From Candidatus Leucobacter sulfamidivorax (lineage in GTDB: Bacteria; Actinomycetota; Actinomycetes; Actinomycetales; Microbacteriaceae): 64,000 bases of DNA. The DNA is taken from positions 682,001 through 746,000 of the forward strand of contig QZLF01000003.1 in the NCBI GenBank assembly GCA_016771945.1, in the 5' to 3' direction. Position numbers and translations under genes: made by a program. Under the pieces are notes generated by a model, which had not been told where the DNA came from, made no database searches, and saw only the letters and a list, made by a program, of their open reading frames with translations. This document shows, one piece after another, positions 25,478 to 33,923 of the stretch (position 1 is the stretch's first letter; every line of letters begins with the position of its first letter).

Positions 25478-26694
25478 GCTCCGGTCTCCTCGAGCCATTG
25501 CCGGATCGCGTCCCCGTCCGCGTCCAACACCGGCGGAGGCGCATGCCCGGTCCGCGACCGCTCCGTCTCACCCTCCGGGTCCACATCAAAGAACCGGATC
25601 GGCGGACCCGGCAACGAGATGCTCCCCAGCGCCTGGTGTTCCACCTCTACGACCAGCCCCTGGGAGTGGACCTGATCCCACCCGTACACCTCATCCAAGG
25701 AACGCACCTTCCCCGCCGGGATCCCCGCCACGGCAAGCTTGTCGAGCAGGACCTCCGCGTCATACTCCGCGAACGCCGCCTCGACGAACCGGATCGTGTC
25801 CTCACGGTTCGCGACCCGCTCAGGATTCGTGCCGAGCCCAGGAGTGTCCGGGTCCAGACCGAACGCGGCACAGAACCCCTGCCACAACTTCTCGCTGCCC
25901 ACACTGATCTGCACCGCCCCATCCCGACACCGGAACAACCCGTACGGGCAGATCGACGGATGATGATTCCCCTGCGCCCGCGGCACCTCCCCCGCAACCA
26001 GGTACCTCGTGCCCTGGAAGGCGTGCACCCCCACCAGCGCCGACAACAACGACGCACGCACCACCCGGCCGCGCCCGGTCGTGTGCCGTTCATGCAGGGC
26101 GGCGAGCACCCCGACCACGCCGTGGATGCCGCCGAGCAGGTCCGCGATCGGGGTGCCCACCCGCTGCGGATCCTCCGGCCCCGACCCCGTGATCGACATC
26201 AGGCCGGCCTCGCCCTGCGCGATCTGGTCATACCCCGCCCGGCCCCCTTCCGGACCGTCGTGCCCGAACCCCGAGATCGACAACTGGATCAGACCCGGGT
26301 TCAACTCCGCGAGCGTGGTCGTGCCGAACCCTAACCGGTCCATGACGCCGGTGCGGAAGTTCTCGATCAGCACATCCGCCCGCTTCAAGAGCTCGGTCAG
26401 CACGGCACGCCCGTCATCGGACTTCAGATCCAGGGCGATGGATTCCTTGTTCCGGTTGCACGACAGGAAGTACGTCGAATACGACCCCCCATCCGCCCCG
26501 TCCACGAACGGGGGACCCCAGGACCGGGTATCGTCCCCCGTGCCGGGGGTCTCGACCTTGATCACCCGGGCACCCAGATCCCCGAGCATCTGCCCCGCAT
26601 GCGGACCCGCCAGAGCCCTCGACAGGTCCACCACGAGCAGACCATCCAAAGACCCACCATTACCGATACCGCCGCCGCCCACGCCGTCACTCAT
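25474..26694 (-). CDS. CaiB/BaiF family (class III) CoA-transferase
   Basis: 406 residues. Family markers: LLVVDLSRALAGPHAGQMLGDLGARVIKVE, NRNKESIALDLKSDDGR, ADVLIENFRTGVMDRLGFG, and GYDQIAQGEAG containing the catalytic Asp (~residue 180). The enzyme moves CoA between carboxylic acids, activating an imported or hydrolysed acid as a thioester. It lies between the amidase and the carboxyltransferase, so a path amide to acid to acyl-CoA to carboxylated acyl-CoA is plausible (inference). Codon choice (many CCC, CAC, GGG) looks more like transporter 1 than like its immediate neighbours. Confidence 0.93.
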   Translation of the reverse strand: MSDGVGGGGIGNGGSLDGLLVVDLSRALAGPHAGQMLGDLGARVIKVETPGTGDDTRSWGPPFVDGADGGSYSTYFLSCNRNKESIALDLKSDDGRAVLTELLKRADVLIENFRTGVMDRLGFGTTTLAELNPGLIQLSISGFGHDGPEGGRAGYDQIAQGEAGLMSITGSGPEDPQRVGTPIADLLGGIHGVVGVLAALHERHTTGRGRVVRASLLSALVGVHAFQGTRYLVAGEVPRAQGNHHPSICPYGLFRCRDGAVQISVGSEKLWQGFCAAFGLDPDTPGLGTNPERVANREDTIRFVEAAFAEYDAEVLLDKLAVAGIPAGKVRSLDEVYGWDQVHSQGLVVEVEHQALGSISLPGPPIRFFDVDPEGETERSRTGHAPPPVLDADGDAIRQWLEETGA

Positions 26695-26719
26695 GCCCGC
26701 TCCACTTCTTCGTCCTCGC

Positions 26720-28147
26720 CTAGCCGCCGAAGCCCGGGTGCACCCGCGCCGCGCCGATCAGATCCTCCAGAGCCCGTGCGACCCGCAGCAGCAGCGCGTC
26801 CGCTCCGTGCGGCGCGACGACCTGGATGCCCACGGGCAGCCCGCCCGACGAGAAGCCGGCCGGGATCGAGATCGCGGGAACGTCCATGGCCGAGACGACG
26901 CACACCGAGCGCATCCAGCCGAGGTAGTCGGGCATCGGCACCCCGGCGACCTCCTCGGGGTAGCGCAGCGACGCGTCGAAGGGCAGCGCCTGCGCGGTCG
27001 GGGTGATCCACAGATCGTAGTCGTCGAAGTAGCGGCGCACCTCGCCCTCGAGGCGGGTGCGCGCGAGCGCGAGCTCGCGGATCGTCGCCGCGGTCTGGTT
27101 CGTGCCGAGCGCGACGTTCGCGAGGACCTCGGGCTTCACCCGGTCGGGCGCGGAGCGCACGAGCTCGCCCAGGCTCATCTCGTAGTCGAAGGCCCGGGTC
27201 TCGGTGAAGACGAAGTCGGCCTCGGCGATGTCCGGCGACGCGGTCTCGACGTGCGCGCCCGCGCCGGCCAGCGCGGCGACCGCGCGTGAGGCGACCTCCA
27301 CGACCTCCGCCTCGAAGGGCATGCCGAGGCCGGCGTCGGGCGCCCAGCCGATGCGCAGGCCGGCGACGCCAGAGCCGTCGACCCCGGCGAGGCCCGCGAG
27401 GAAGTCGACCCCGCGCTCCTCGATCGAGGTCGGCACGCGGGGATCGGGGCCCGAGATCGCGCTCAGCACGAGCGCGAGGTCGGCCGCCTCGCGTGCCATC
27501 GGACCGGTGCGGCCGAGCCAGGCCCAGGAGTTGACGCCGGGCGAGGGCACGCGCCCCCGCGAGGGCCGGAGGCCCAGCACGTTGCAGAAGGAGGCGGGGA
27601 TGCGCAGGGATCCGCCCATGTCCGAGCCGTCGCCCACGGGCTGGATGCCAGCGGCGACGGCGGCGGCGACCCCTCCGCTCGATCCGCCCGCGCTGCGGCC
27701 CGGGTCGTACGGGTTCGTGGTCGTGCCGTAGACCTCGTTGAAGGTGTGCGCGCCGGCGGCGAACTCGGGCACGTTGCTCTTGCCCGTCATGATCGCCCCG
27801 GCCGCGCGCAGCCGTCCCACGATGAGGCTGTCCTGCTGCGGAACGACGTGCTGAAGCAGCGGCGAACCCCAGGTGTTCGGCATGCCCGCGGTGTCGTTCG
27901 TGTCCTTGTTGGTCATGGGCACGCCGTGCAGGGGCCCGAGTGCCTCCCCCGCCGCCTGCCGCTCGTCGGCCGCGGTCGCGTCGGCCCAGGCCGCGTCGCG
28001 ATCCTCGAAGATCACGGCGTTGATCACCGGGTTGACCTCGTCGATGCGCGTCCAGTGGGCCTGCAGCGCTTCCCGGGCCGACACCTCGCCCGCGCGGATG
28101 CGTGCCGCGAGCTCCCGAGCCGACAGCCAGGTCAGTTCGTCGCTCAC
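26720..28147 (-). CDS. Amidase (amidase-signature family)
   Basis: 475 residues from a GTG at 28147 that overlaps the ATPase stop (GTGA). The Ser-cisSer-Lys triad is visible: Lys in GVPMTNKDTND, and the glycine-serine block PGRSAGGSSGGVAAAVAAGIQPVGDGSDMGGSLRIPASFCN with the cis-Ser and nucleophile Ser (~residue 175). Length is normal for the family. It hydrolyses an amide to acid plus ammonia in the cytoplasm. Its position directly after the transporter suggests the imported solute or its product is an amide. The bond attacked cannot be deduced further. Confidence 0.93.
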   Translation of the reverse strand: MSDELTWLSARELAARIRAGEVSAREALQAHWTRIDEVNPVINAVIFEDRDAAWADATAADERQAAGEALGPLHGVPMTNKDTNDTAGMPNTWGSPLLQHVVPQQDSLIVGRLRAAGAIMTGKSNVPEFAAGAHTFNEVYGTTTNPYDPGRSAGGSSGGVAAAVAAGIQPVGDGSDMGGSLRIPASFCNVLGLRPSRGRVPSPGVNSWAWLGRTGPMAREAADLALVLSAISGPDPRVPTSIEERGVDFLAGLAGVDGSGVAGLRIGWAPDAGLGMPFEAEVVEVASRAVAALAGAGAHVETASPDIAEADFVFTETRAFDYEMSLGELVRSAPDRVKPEVLANVALGTNQTAATIRELALARTRLEGEVRRYFDDYDLWITPTAQALPFDASLRYPEEVAGVPMPDYLGWMRSVCVVSAMDVPAISIPAGFSSGGLPVGIQVVAPHGADALLLRVARALEDLIGAARVHPGFGG

Positions 28148-29007
28148 TCCTCGCCCTCCGCTGCAGACGGCGCCGCTGCGCCCGATGCCGTCGCGACGGG
28201 CTGCGTCACGATGGCGCCCGCCCGGATGAGCTCGAAGATCTCGGTGCGCAGCTCGGCGAACTCGTGCAGCGCGCGCGTCGTGATCTGGTCGCGGGGCGCC
28301 GGCAGGTCGATGTCGACGATGCGGGTGACCACCGCCGGCCGGTGGCCGAGCACGACGACGCGATCGGAGAGGTAGACCGACTCGTCGATGTCGTGGGTCA
28401 CGAGCAGGATCGTCATGCCGAACTCGTCGCGGATCTTGAGGCAGAGGTCCTCGAGCTCGAAACGGGTCTGCGCGTCGACCGAGGCGAAGGGCTCGTCCAT
28501 GACGAGCACCTCGGGGCGGTAGGCCAGGGCGCGGGCGATGGCGACGCGCTGCTGCATGCCGCCCGAGAGCTGCCAGGGGAAGCGGTCGAGCGCGTGGTCG
28601 AGGCCCACCGAGGTGAGGGCGGTGCGCACGCGCTGATCCGCCTCCGCCTTGGGAAGCCGCAGATGCTTGAGCGGAAGCCGCACGTTCTTCTCGACCGTGA
28701 GCCACGGCATGAGCGAGCGGGTGTACTCCTGGAAGACGAGGGCCATCTCCTCGGGCGGCCCGTCGATGGGCTTGCCGTCGATGAGCGCCGTGCCCGAGGT
28801 GATCGACTGCAGGCCGGTCAGGCACTTCAGCAGGGTCGTCTTGCCGATGCCCGAGGGGCCGACGACCGAGACGATCTCGCCCGCCTCCACGTTGAAGGTG
28901 AGGTCGGCGATGATCTGCACCTGGCCGCCGCCGACGGTGTACGACTTGGAGAGGTGCTCGATGACGAGCTGGGGGGTGGATTCCGCCGTGAGCGGTTGGT
29001 TCGACAT
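28144..29007 (-). CDS. ABC transporter ATPase, NitT/TauT type, transporter 2
   Basis: 287 residues. Walker A is GPSGIGKTT, the Q-loop VFQEYTRSLMPW, the signature LSGGMQQRVAIARA, Walker B VLVMDEPFASVD and the H-loop LVTHDIDES. It is very similar to the ATPase of transporter 1 through the whole domain but has a short ordinary N-terminus and a ~20-residue Ala/Ser tail. I prefer ATG 29007 to the one 12 codons upstream because the family begins here. It overlaps the amidase start by four bases. Confidence 0.93.
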   Translation of the reverse strand: MSNQPLTAESTPQLVIEHLSKSYTVGGGQVQIIADLTFNVEAGEIVSVVGPSGIGKTTLLKCLTGLQSITSGTALIDGKPIDGPPEEMALVFQEYTRSLMPWLTVEKNVRLPLKHLRLPKAEADQRVRTALTSVGLDHALDRFPWQLSGGMQQRVAIARALAYRPEVLVMDEPFASVDAQTRFELEDLCLKIRDEFGMTILLVTHDIDESVYLSDRVVVLGHRPAVVTRIVDIDLPAPRDQITTRALHEFAELRTEIFELIRAGAIVTQPVATASGAAAPSAAEGEE

Positions 29008-29065
29008 GGTCTGTACTCTTCTCTGTTGCGGAAGCTGTTGCAAAGGGCGGATCGCCGGCCCGACC

Positions 29066-29896
29066 TCAGTCGGCCGACGCCGCTTTCTGGGCGCCGATGA
29101 ACCAGGAGAGGCCGCGGCGCCGCACCAGGGTGAAGACGAGGTTCACCAGGTAGCCGAGGATGCCGAGCAGGATGATGCCCGCCCACATCGCCTTCACCTC
29201 GAAGCTCTTCTGCGCGAGCAGGGTCAGCGCTCCGATGCCCCGCGCGGCGCCCATCATCTCGCTCGTGATCATCACGATGAACGCGACCTGCAGGCTGACG
29301 AGCGCGCCCGAGAACATCTGCGGCGAGGCCGACGGGATGTAGACCTGGCGCAGCCGCTCCCAGCGCGTGAGCCGGTAGACGCGCGCCGTCTCGAGCAGCA
29401 GCGGCTCCGTCGAGCGCACGCCGTCGATCGTGCTGATGAGCACGGGGAAGAGCGAGGCGAGCGCGATCGCGAAGATGCGCACCTCGTTGCCGAAGCCCAT
29501 GAGGCCGATGAAGATGGGCAGCAGGGCGACGGCCGGGATCGAGCGCACGAACTGCACGATCGGGTCGAGGATCCAGTACAGCGGCTTCACGAGGCCGAGC
29601 AGGATGCCGAGCAGCAGGCCGATGACGACCGCGATGAGGTAGCTGACGACGAGGTTCGCCATGCTCGGCACGATGTCGCTCAGGAACTTGTCGAAGATCC
29701 AGAGCTTCTGGAACTCGACGAGGATCTCGCTCAGCGGGGGGAAGTAGGGATTGGTCGAGTTCGCCGAGGCGAACCACCAGGCGACGAGCAGCAGGATCGG
29801 CACGCCGATCTGCAGCGTCATGAGGATCGGCTTGTCGCTGCGCGCCTTCTTGGCGCGCGCCTCGGTGCGGATCACGCGGGTGTCGGTGGTGCTCAT
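29066..29896 (-). CDS. ABC transporter permease, transporter 2, second subunit
   Basis: 276 residues with about six membrane helices (first ~27-46, ILMTLQIGVPILLLVAWWF). The EAA-type loop is YRLTRWERLRQVYIPSASPQM. It matches the transporter 1 permease at 15957-16793 in length and in the STNPYFPPL / STNAFFPPL external block. It starts two bases after the stop of the other permease and, with it, probably makes a heterodimeric channel. Confidence 0.92.
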   Translation of the reverse strand: MSTTDTRVIRTEARAKKARSDKPILMTLQIGVPILLLVAWWFASANSTNPYFPPLSEILVEFQKLWIFDKFLSDIVPSMANLVVSYLIAVVIGLLLGILLGLVKPLYWILDPIVQFVRSIPAVALLPIFIGLMGFGNEVRIFAIALASLFPVLISTIDGVRSTEPLLLETARVYRLTRWERLRQVYIPSASPQMFSGALVSLQVAFIVMITSEMMGAARGIGALTLLAQKSFEVKAMWAGIILLGILGYLVNLVFTLVRRRGLSWFIGAQKAASAD

Positions 29897-29898
29897 GA

Positions 29899-30690
29899 TC
29901 AGCCCTCCTTCCGGTATGCGGAGTGCCAGTGCAGGATCGTGCGCTCGGCGCGCCCCGAGAGGCTCTGCACGATGAGGCCCAGCACGCCCAGCACGAGCAC
30001 GTAGGCGAAGATGTCGTCGTTGCGGCCGGCGTACTGCGCGACCGTGAGCGACTTGCCGATGCCCGGCGCGCCGCCGAGCATGCCGGCGACGACGGTCATG
30101 ATGAGGGTGACGGGCGCGGCGACGCGCATCGCGGTGCCGATGTATGGCGAACTGCCGGGCAGCACGACCCGCCACAGGATCTCCCCCTGGCTCATCCCGA
30201 AGGAGCGGGCGGTGTTGCGCATCACCGGGTCGACCGCCTCGACGCCGGCCGCCGTCTGCGCGGTGATCGGCAGCATGACGCCGAACACGACGAGGAAGAT
30301 GCCCATCTCGGCGGTGGGGCCCAGCACCATGATGGCGAGCGGCAGGATGACGATCGCCGGGATGGGGCGCAGGAACTCGAGCACGACGCGCGTCGCCGCG
30401 TGGACGTACTTCGAGGTGCCGACCAGCACGCCGAGCGCGACGCCGAGCACCGCGGCGATCGCCCAGCCGAGCAGGGCGATGCCGAGGGTCTGCAGCACCT
30501 CGATCCAGAAGGATCCCTGGACCACCAGGTCCATGAGCGCGGCCCAGACGATCGGCACCGAGGGCAGCGCCTCGACCGTCGAGACCTGCGTGGATCCCCA
30601 CTGCCAGAGGGCCAGGAGGAGGACGATGCCCAGGGCACCGTAGAGCACGGGCTTGACCGGGAATGCACCGGCGCGACTCGTGGATTTCAT
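29899..30690 (-). CDS. ABC transporter permease, transporter 2, first subunit
   Basis: 263 residues, exactly the length of its counterpart in transporter 1. Helices begin at VLYGALGIVLLLALWQW. Conserved blocks are VVLEFLRPIPAIVILPLAIMVLGPTAEMG and ARSFGMSQGEILWRVVLPGSSPYIGTAMR (EAA loop). It lies 37 bp after the lipoprotein gene in the same operon. Confidence 0.92.
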   Translation of the reverse strand: MKSTSRAGAFPVKPVLYGALGIVLLLALWQWGSTQVSTVEALPSVPIVWAALMDLVVQGSFWIEVLQTLGIALLGWAIAAVLGVALGVLVGTSKYVHAATRVVLEFLRPIPAIVILPLAIMVLGPTAEMGIFLVVFGVMLPITAQTAAGVEAVDPVMRNTARSFGMSQGEILWRVVLPGSSPYIGTAMRVAAPVTLIMTVVAGMLGGAPGIGKSLTVAQYAGRNDDIFAYVLVLGVLGLIVQSLSGRAERTILHWHSAYRKEG

Positions 30691-30727
30691 GATGCGACCA
30701 CCGTCCTCCTCATGGCTCCTCGTTCGA

Positions 30728-31747
30728 TCAGTTCGCGTTCGGGGCGACGAGCTTCTCGAGGTCGGCAGGGCCGTCGAAGAAGCCGATGTCGACGAGCTTC
30801 TGATCGACGGTCTTCAGGTCGTCCATCTTGAACTCCGTCGGCCAGTACGACTTCGGCATGTCGGCGGGGGTGATGGTGAGGTCCGCGCGCGCGATGACGT
30901 GCTCCTGCGTCGCGGTGAGGTTCTCGTTGGCCCACGCCGCTGACTTCGCGATGGCGCGCTGGAAGCGAGCCACGGCCTCGGAGTTGCCGTCGACCCAGGA
31001 CTGGGTGCCGACCCAGGCGGTGGTGGCCGAGCCGGGCGGGAAGAACTCGACGCTCGGGTTCATGACGCGCTTGAGGCCCGCCTGATCCGCCTCGATCGTA
31101 TAGGGGCTCACGAGGAAGGCCGCGTCGAGCGTGCCGTCCTTGAGCGCGGCGACCGCCGGCACGAAGCCGAGGTTCTGCCACTGGATGTCATCGGTCTCGA
31201 TGCCGGCCTCGTGCAGCACCGAGGTGATGGTGCCGTCGGGCTGGCTCTTCAGCTCGGGCACGGCGATGCTGGCCCCGGCGAGGCCGGCGATGTCGGTGAT
31301 GCCGCTCTCCTTGCTGACGTAGACGCCCGAGGAGGTGAAGTTGCGGGCCTCGTCGACGGGCAGGCCCGCCGAATCGGGGTTGAGCCCGTCGGAGGGGGCC
31401 ACCATCACGAGCGGCATGTTCTGGCGCGAGGCCTGCAGCACCGAGATCGTGGGGGCGAAGGCCAGGTCGAGCTGGTTGGACTGCAGGGCGCTGAACGCGG
31501 TGGCGGCGTCGGGGATGTCGACGATCTCGATCTCGAGACCCTCCTCCTCGAAGAAGCCCTCCTCCATGCCGATGAACAGCGGCTCGGCCGCGATCGAGGC
31601 CTGCGACTGGACGCGGAGCTTGATGACCTCGTCGGCGGCGGGCTGCTCGCCGCCGCTGTCGCCCGAGGGCGCCTGGGAGCTGCAGGCGGCAAGGGTCACG
31701 GCCGCGACTGCGGCGAGGGCCGCGAGGCCGAATTTCCTGATCTTCAT
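30728..31747 (-). CDS. Substrate-binding lipoprotein, NMT1/SsuA type, transporter 2
   Basis: 339 residues. The signal peptide MKIRKFGLAALAAVAAVTL has lipobox LAAC (Cys ~21). The binding domain shows IKLRVQSQASIAAEPLFIGMEEGFFEEEGLEIE, LQSNQLDLAFAPTISVL and GASIAVPELKSQPDG. It is more distant from the other two binding proteins than they are from each other, so transporter 2 probably carries a different solute. It is the first gene of a seven-gene leftward operon ending with the carboxyltransferase. The divergent AsnC-type regulator starts 186 bp away and is the likely controller. Confidence 0.92.
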   Translation of the reverse strand: MKIRKFGLAALAAVAAVTLAACSSQAPSGDSGGEQPAADEVIKLRVQSQASIAAEPLFIGMEEGFFEEEGLEIEIVDIPDAATAFSALQSNQLDLAFAPTISVLQASRQNMPLVMVAPSDGLNPDSAGLPVDEARNFTSSGVYVSKESGITDIAGLAGASIAVPELKSQPDGTITSVLHEAGIETDDIQWQNLGFVPAVAALKDGTLDAAFLVSPYTIEADQAGLKRVMNPSVEFFPPGSATTAWVGTQSWVDGNSEAVARFQRAIAKSAAWANENLTATQEHVIARADLTITPADMPKSYWPTEFKMDDLKTVDQKLVDIGFFDGPADLEKLVAPNAN

Positions 31748-31932
31748 AATTTGAGTACACCTTTCGTGCGGAACGGTTCGGGGATCAACCGGATCCGACC
31801 GTGCGACTGCATTCCGGTGCTGTGAGGCAGGAATTCGTCACCGTTGATCGAATCAGCGATAACTCTAAGTCCGAACGAACGAATACGAACCTCATCCTTG
31901 CCAAAATGACGGAATCGGCTGATAATTCTGCC
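31748..31932. promoter_or_regulatory. Divergent AT-rich promoter region, transporter 2 operon / AsnC regulator
   Basis: This 185-bp gap is clearly less GC-rich than its surroundings (for example AATCAGCGATAACTCTAAGT and CTGATAATTCTGCC). It separates a leftward operon from a rightward regulator gene, the usual arrangement for local Lrp-type control. I cannot define the operator. Confidence 0.55.
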
Positions 31933-32922
31933 ATGTCCCTCACCTTCCCCCGCTCGGAGTCGCCCGTCGACGAACTCGACCGACGCATCATCGCCGCGCT
32001 GCAGGTCAACGGACGCGCCGGATGGAGGCAGATCGCCTCGGTCATCGGCGCGCCCGAGCGCACCGTCGCCGCGCACGGCGCCGAGCTCATCCGCAGCGGC
32101 AGGGTCGGCATCCACGGCTTCACGCTGCTGCCGACCGGCGGCAGGCTCGAGCAGATGATCGTGAAGCTGCGCTGCCAGCCGGGCATGAACCGGGTGATGG
32201 CCGCGGCGGCTGCCGACCGCCCCGGCACCGTGTTCACCTTCCTCACCACCGGCGAGATCGACTGCATCTGCGAGATCGTGAACGACCAGGACCGCAACTA
32301 CTCGATCCTGCTCGACGAGCTGCCGGGCCTGCCCGGTGTCACGAGCATCGACACCTCGACCGTCATCAAGCTCTACAAGGCGACGCACCAGTGGCTGCCC
32401 ACGATCCTCGACGACGATCAGGTCGCCGCGCTGCGCGACGCCTCCCAGCCCGAGGAGCTCACCGGGGCCATCGAACTGCCGCCGCTCAGCCGGGAGGAGC
32501 AGGAGATGGCGCGCGTCCTCGCCGAGGACGGACGGGCCACGATCGAGGAGCTCGCCCGCGCCACCGCGCTCTCGCCGGCCTCCGCCCGCAGACGCCTCGC
32601 GCACATGCAGGCGAGCGGACGCCTCTACACGCGCACGATCGTCGAGCCCGCGGTCATCGGCTACCCGATCGACGCGGTGCTCAGGATCCGCACCGTGCCG
32701 GGCGGCATCGACCGCGTCGCGCGCATCCTCGCCGATGTTCCCGAGATCCGCTATCTCGCCTTCACCACCGGCCGGCACCAGCTGCTCGCGGAGATCGCCT
32801 GCAGCAGCCAGGAGGCGCTGGCCGCCTTCCTCTTCCGCGACGACTGGACGGCCTACTCGCTCGAGGTCGACACCTCGCTCGTGATCCACGCGCTCAAGCG
32901 CAGCGGCAGACGTCGACCCTGA
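31933..32922 (+). CDS. Lrp/AsnC-family regulator with duplicated HTH-ligand unit
   Basis: 329 residues, about twice the usual AsnC length. Unit 1 has the HTH at ~15-60 (VDELDRRIIAALQVNGRAGWRQIASVIGAPERTVAAH) and a RAM-like region to ~150. Unit 2 begins ~180 with EEQEMARVLAEDGRATIEELARATALSPASARRRLAHM and a second ligand region (TVPGGIDRVARILADVPEIRYLAFTTGRHQLLAEI). Fused double AsnC proteins occur in actinobacteria. I choose ATG 31933; the frame is open for 44 more codons upstream, but they are AT-rich and promoter-like. It is the likely regulator of the divergent operon. Confidence 0.88.
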   Translation: MSLTFPRSESPVDELDRRIIAALQVNGRAGWRQIASVIGAPERTVAAHGAELIRSGRVGIHGFTLLPTGGRLEQMIVKLRCQPGMNRVMAAAAADRPGTVFTFLTTGEIDCICEIVNDQDRNYSILLDELPGLPGVTSIDTSTVIKLYKATHQWLPTILDDDQVAALRDASQPEELTGAIELPPLSREEQEMARVLAEDGRATIEELARATALSPASARRRLAHMQASGRLYTRTIVEPAVIGYPIDAVLRIRTVPGGIDRVARILADVPEIRYLAFTTGRHQLLAEIACSSQEALAAFLFRDDWTAYSLEVDTSLVIHALKRSGRRRP

Positions 32923-32972
32923 TCCGCGCCGGGCCGATCCGCCACCGCGCGATCCGCACCGGCGCCGATCCG

Positions 32973-33779
32973 CTACTCCTCGCGCCGCTTCCCGTCGCGC
33001 AGCGTCTTCACGAGCATCTGCACCAGGATGAAGACCAGCAGCAGCGAGAACGCGGCGTTGCCCCAGAACGGATCGATCTGGGCCGCGAGGATCGAGCCGA
33101 GCGGCGACAGCACGGCCGCCGCGATGCCGAGGATCAGCGCGGCGCGCAGGTCGATGTTGCTGCGGCGCAGATTGCCGAGCGTGCCCGAGATCGACCCGGG
33201 GATCAGCATGATGAGCGAGGTGCCCTTCGCGATCAGATCGCTCGCGCCGAAGAAGAACATCAGGATCGGCACGACGACCACCCCGCCGCCCACGCCGAGC
33301 AGCCCGGACAGGATGCCCGTCACGAAGCCCGTGAGCACCAGCAGCGCGCCGGTGAGCCAGTTCATGGCGATCACGTCGTCCCGCTGCGGCACCACGAACC
33401 AGAGGCTCACGATCACGCCGAGCAGGAACGCCATGAACATCCAGCGCAGGAATGCCGTGGGGACGCGGGAGAGCAGGTAGGCGCCCAGCTGCGCGCCGCC
33501 GATGATGCCCACCGCGAGGCAGATCGCCGCGATCCAGTCGACGTTGCCCTGCAGTCCGTAGCCGATGCCGCCGACGACGGCCGCCGGCAGGATCGCCGCC
33601 ACCGAGGTGCCCGCCGCGAGCCGCTGCGGGAACTTCAGCAGCAGCGTCAGCAGCGGCACGAGGATCACGCCGCCGCCGATGCCGAAGAGCCCCGAGAGCG
33701 CGCCCGTGGCCGCCCCGAGCAGGAGCAGCGGGACGAACCCGGGTCGCCGTCGCGCTGACATCATTCCGTCCGTCCCCAT
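32973..33779 (-). CDS. TauE/SafE-family sulfite/anion exporter
   Basis: 268 residues with about eight hydrophobic helices and two copies of the family motif: GALSGLFGIGGGVILVPLL (~20-45) and GILSGLLGVGGGVVVVPIL (~155-180). Members export sulfite, sulfoacetate or other sulfur-containing anions. Sitting between two sulfatase/sulfonate loci, it may remove sulfite or sulfate released during catabolism (inference). The ATG at 33779 is used; MMSARRR five codons later is possible. A CTCCA-type operator half-palindrome lies 48 bp upstream. Confidence 0.9.
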   Translation of the reverse strand: MGTDGMMSARRRPGFVPLLLLGAATGALSGLFGIGGGVILVPLLTLLLKFPQRLAAGTSVAAILPAAVVGGIGYGLQGNVDWIAAICLAVGIIGGAQLGAYLLSRVPTAFLRWMFMAFLLGVIVSLWFVVPQRDDVIAMNWLTGALLVLTGFVTGILSGLLGVGGGVVVVPILMFFFGASDLIAKGTSLIMLIPGSISGTLGNLRRSNIDLRAALILGIAAAVLSPLGSILAAQIDPFWGNAAFSLLLVFILVQMLVKTLRDGKRREE

Positions 33780-33826
33780 CCTCCGGGCTCGCTGCGGTCC
33801 GGCTCATTCACCACCCCTCCATTGTT

Positions 33827-33838
33827 CACCACTTGGAG
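33827..33838. promoter_or_regulatory. CACCACTTGGAG operator-like site before the exporter gene
   Basis: It matches 11 of 12 bases of the distal site at 18701-18712 (CTCCACTTGGAG). It lies upstream of the exporter start and downstream of the DUF3500 stop, where a promoter for the exporter is needed. Confidence 0.45.
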
Positions 33839-33923
33839 CGTTATCCTGCACGCCGACGCCCGACGCACCCGGATGGGCACGGATCCGGGTCCCGACGCCG
33901 AGTCGACGGATCCGCGCCGTGCC

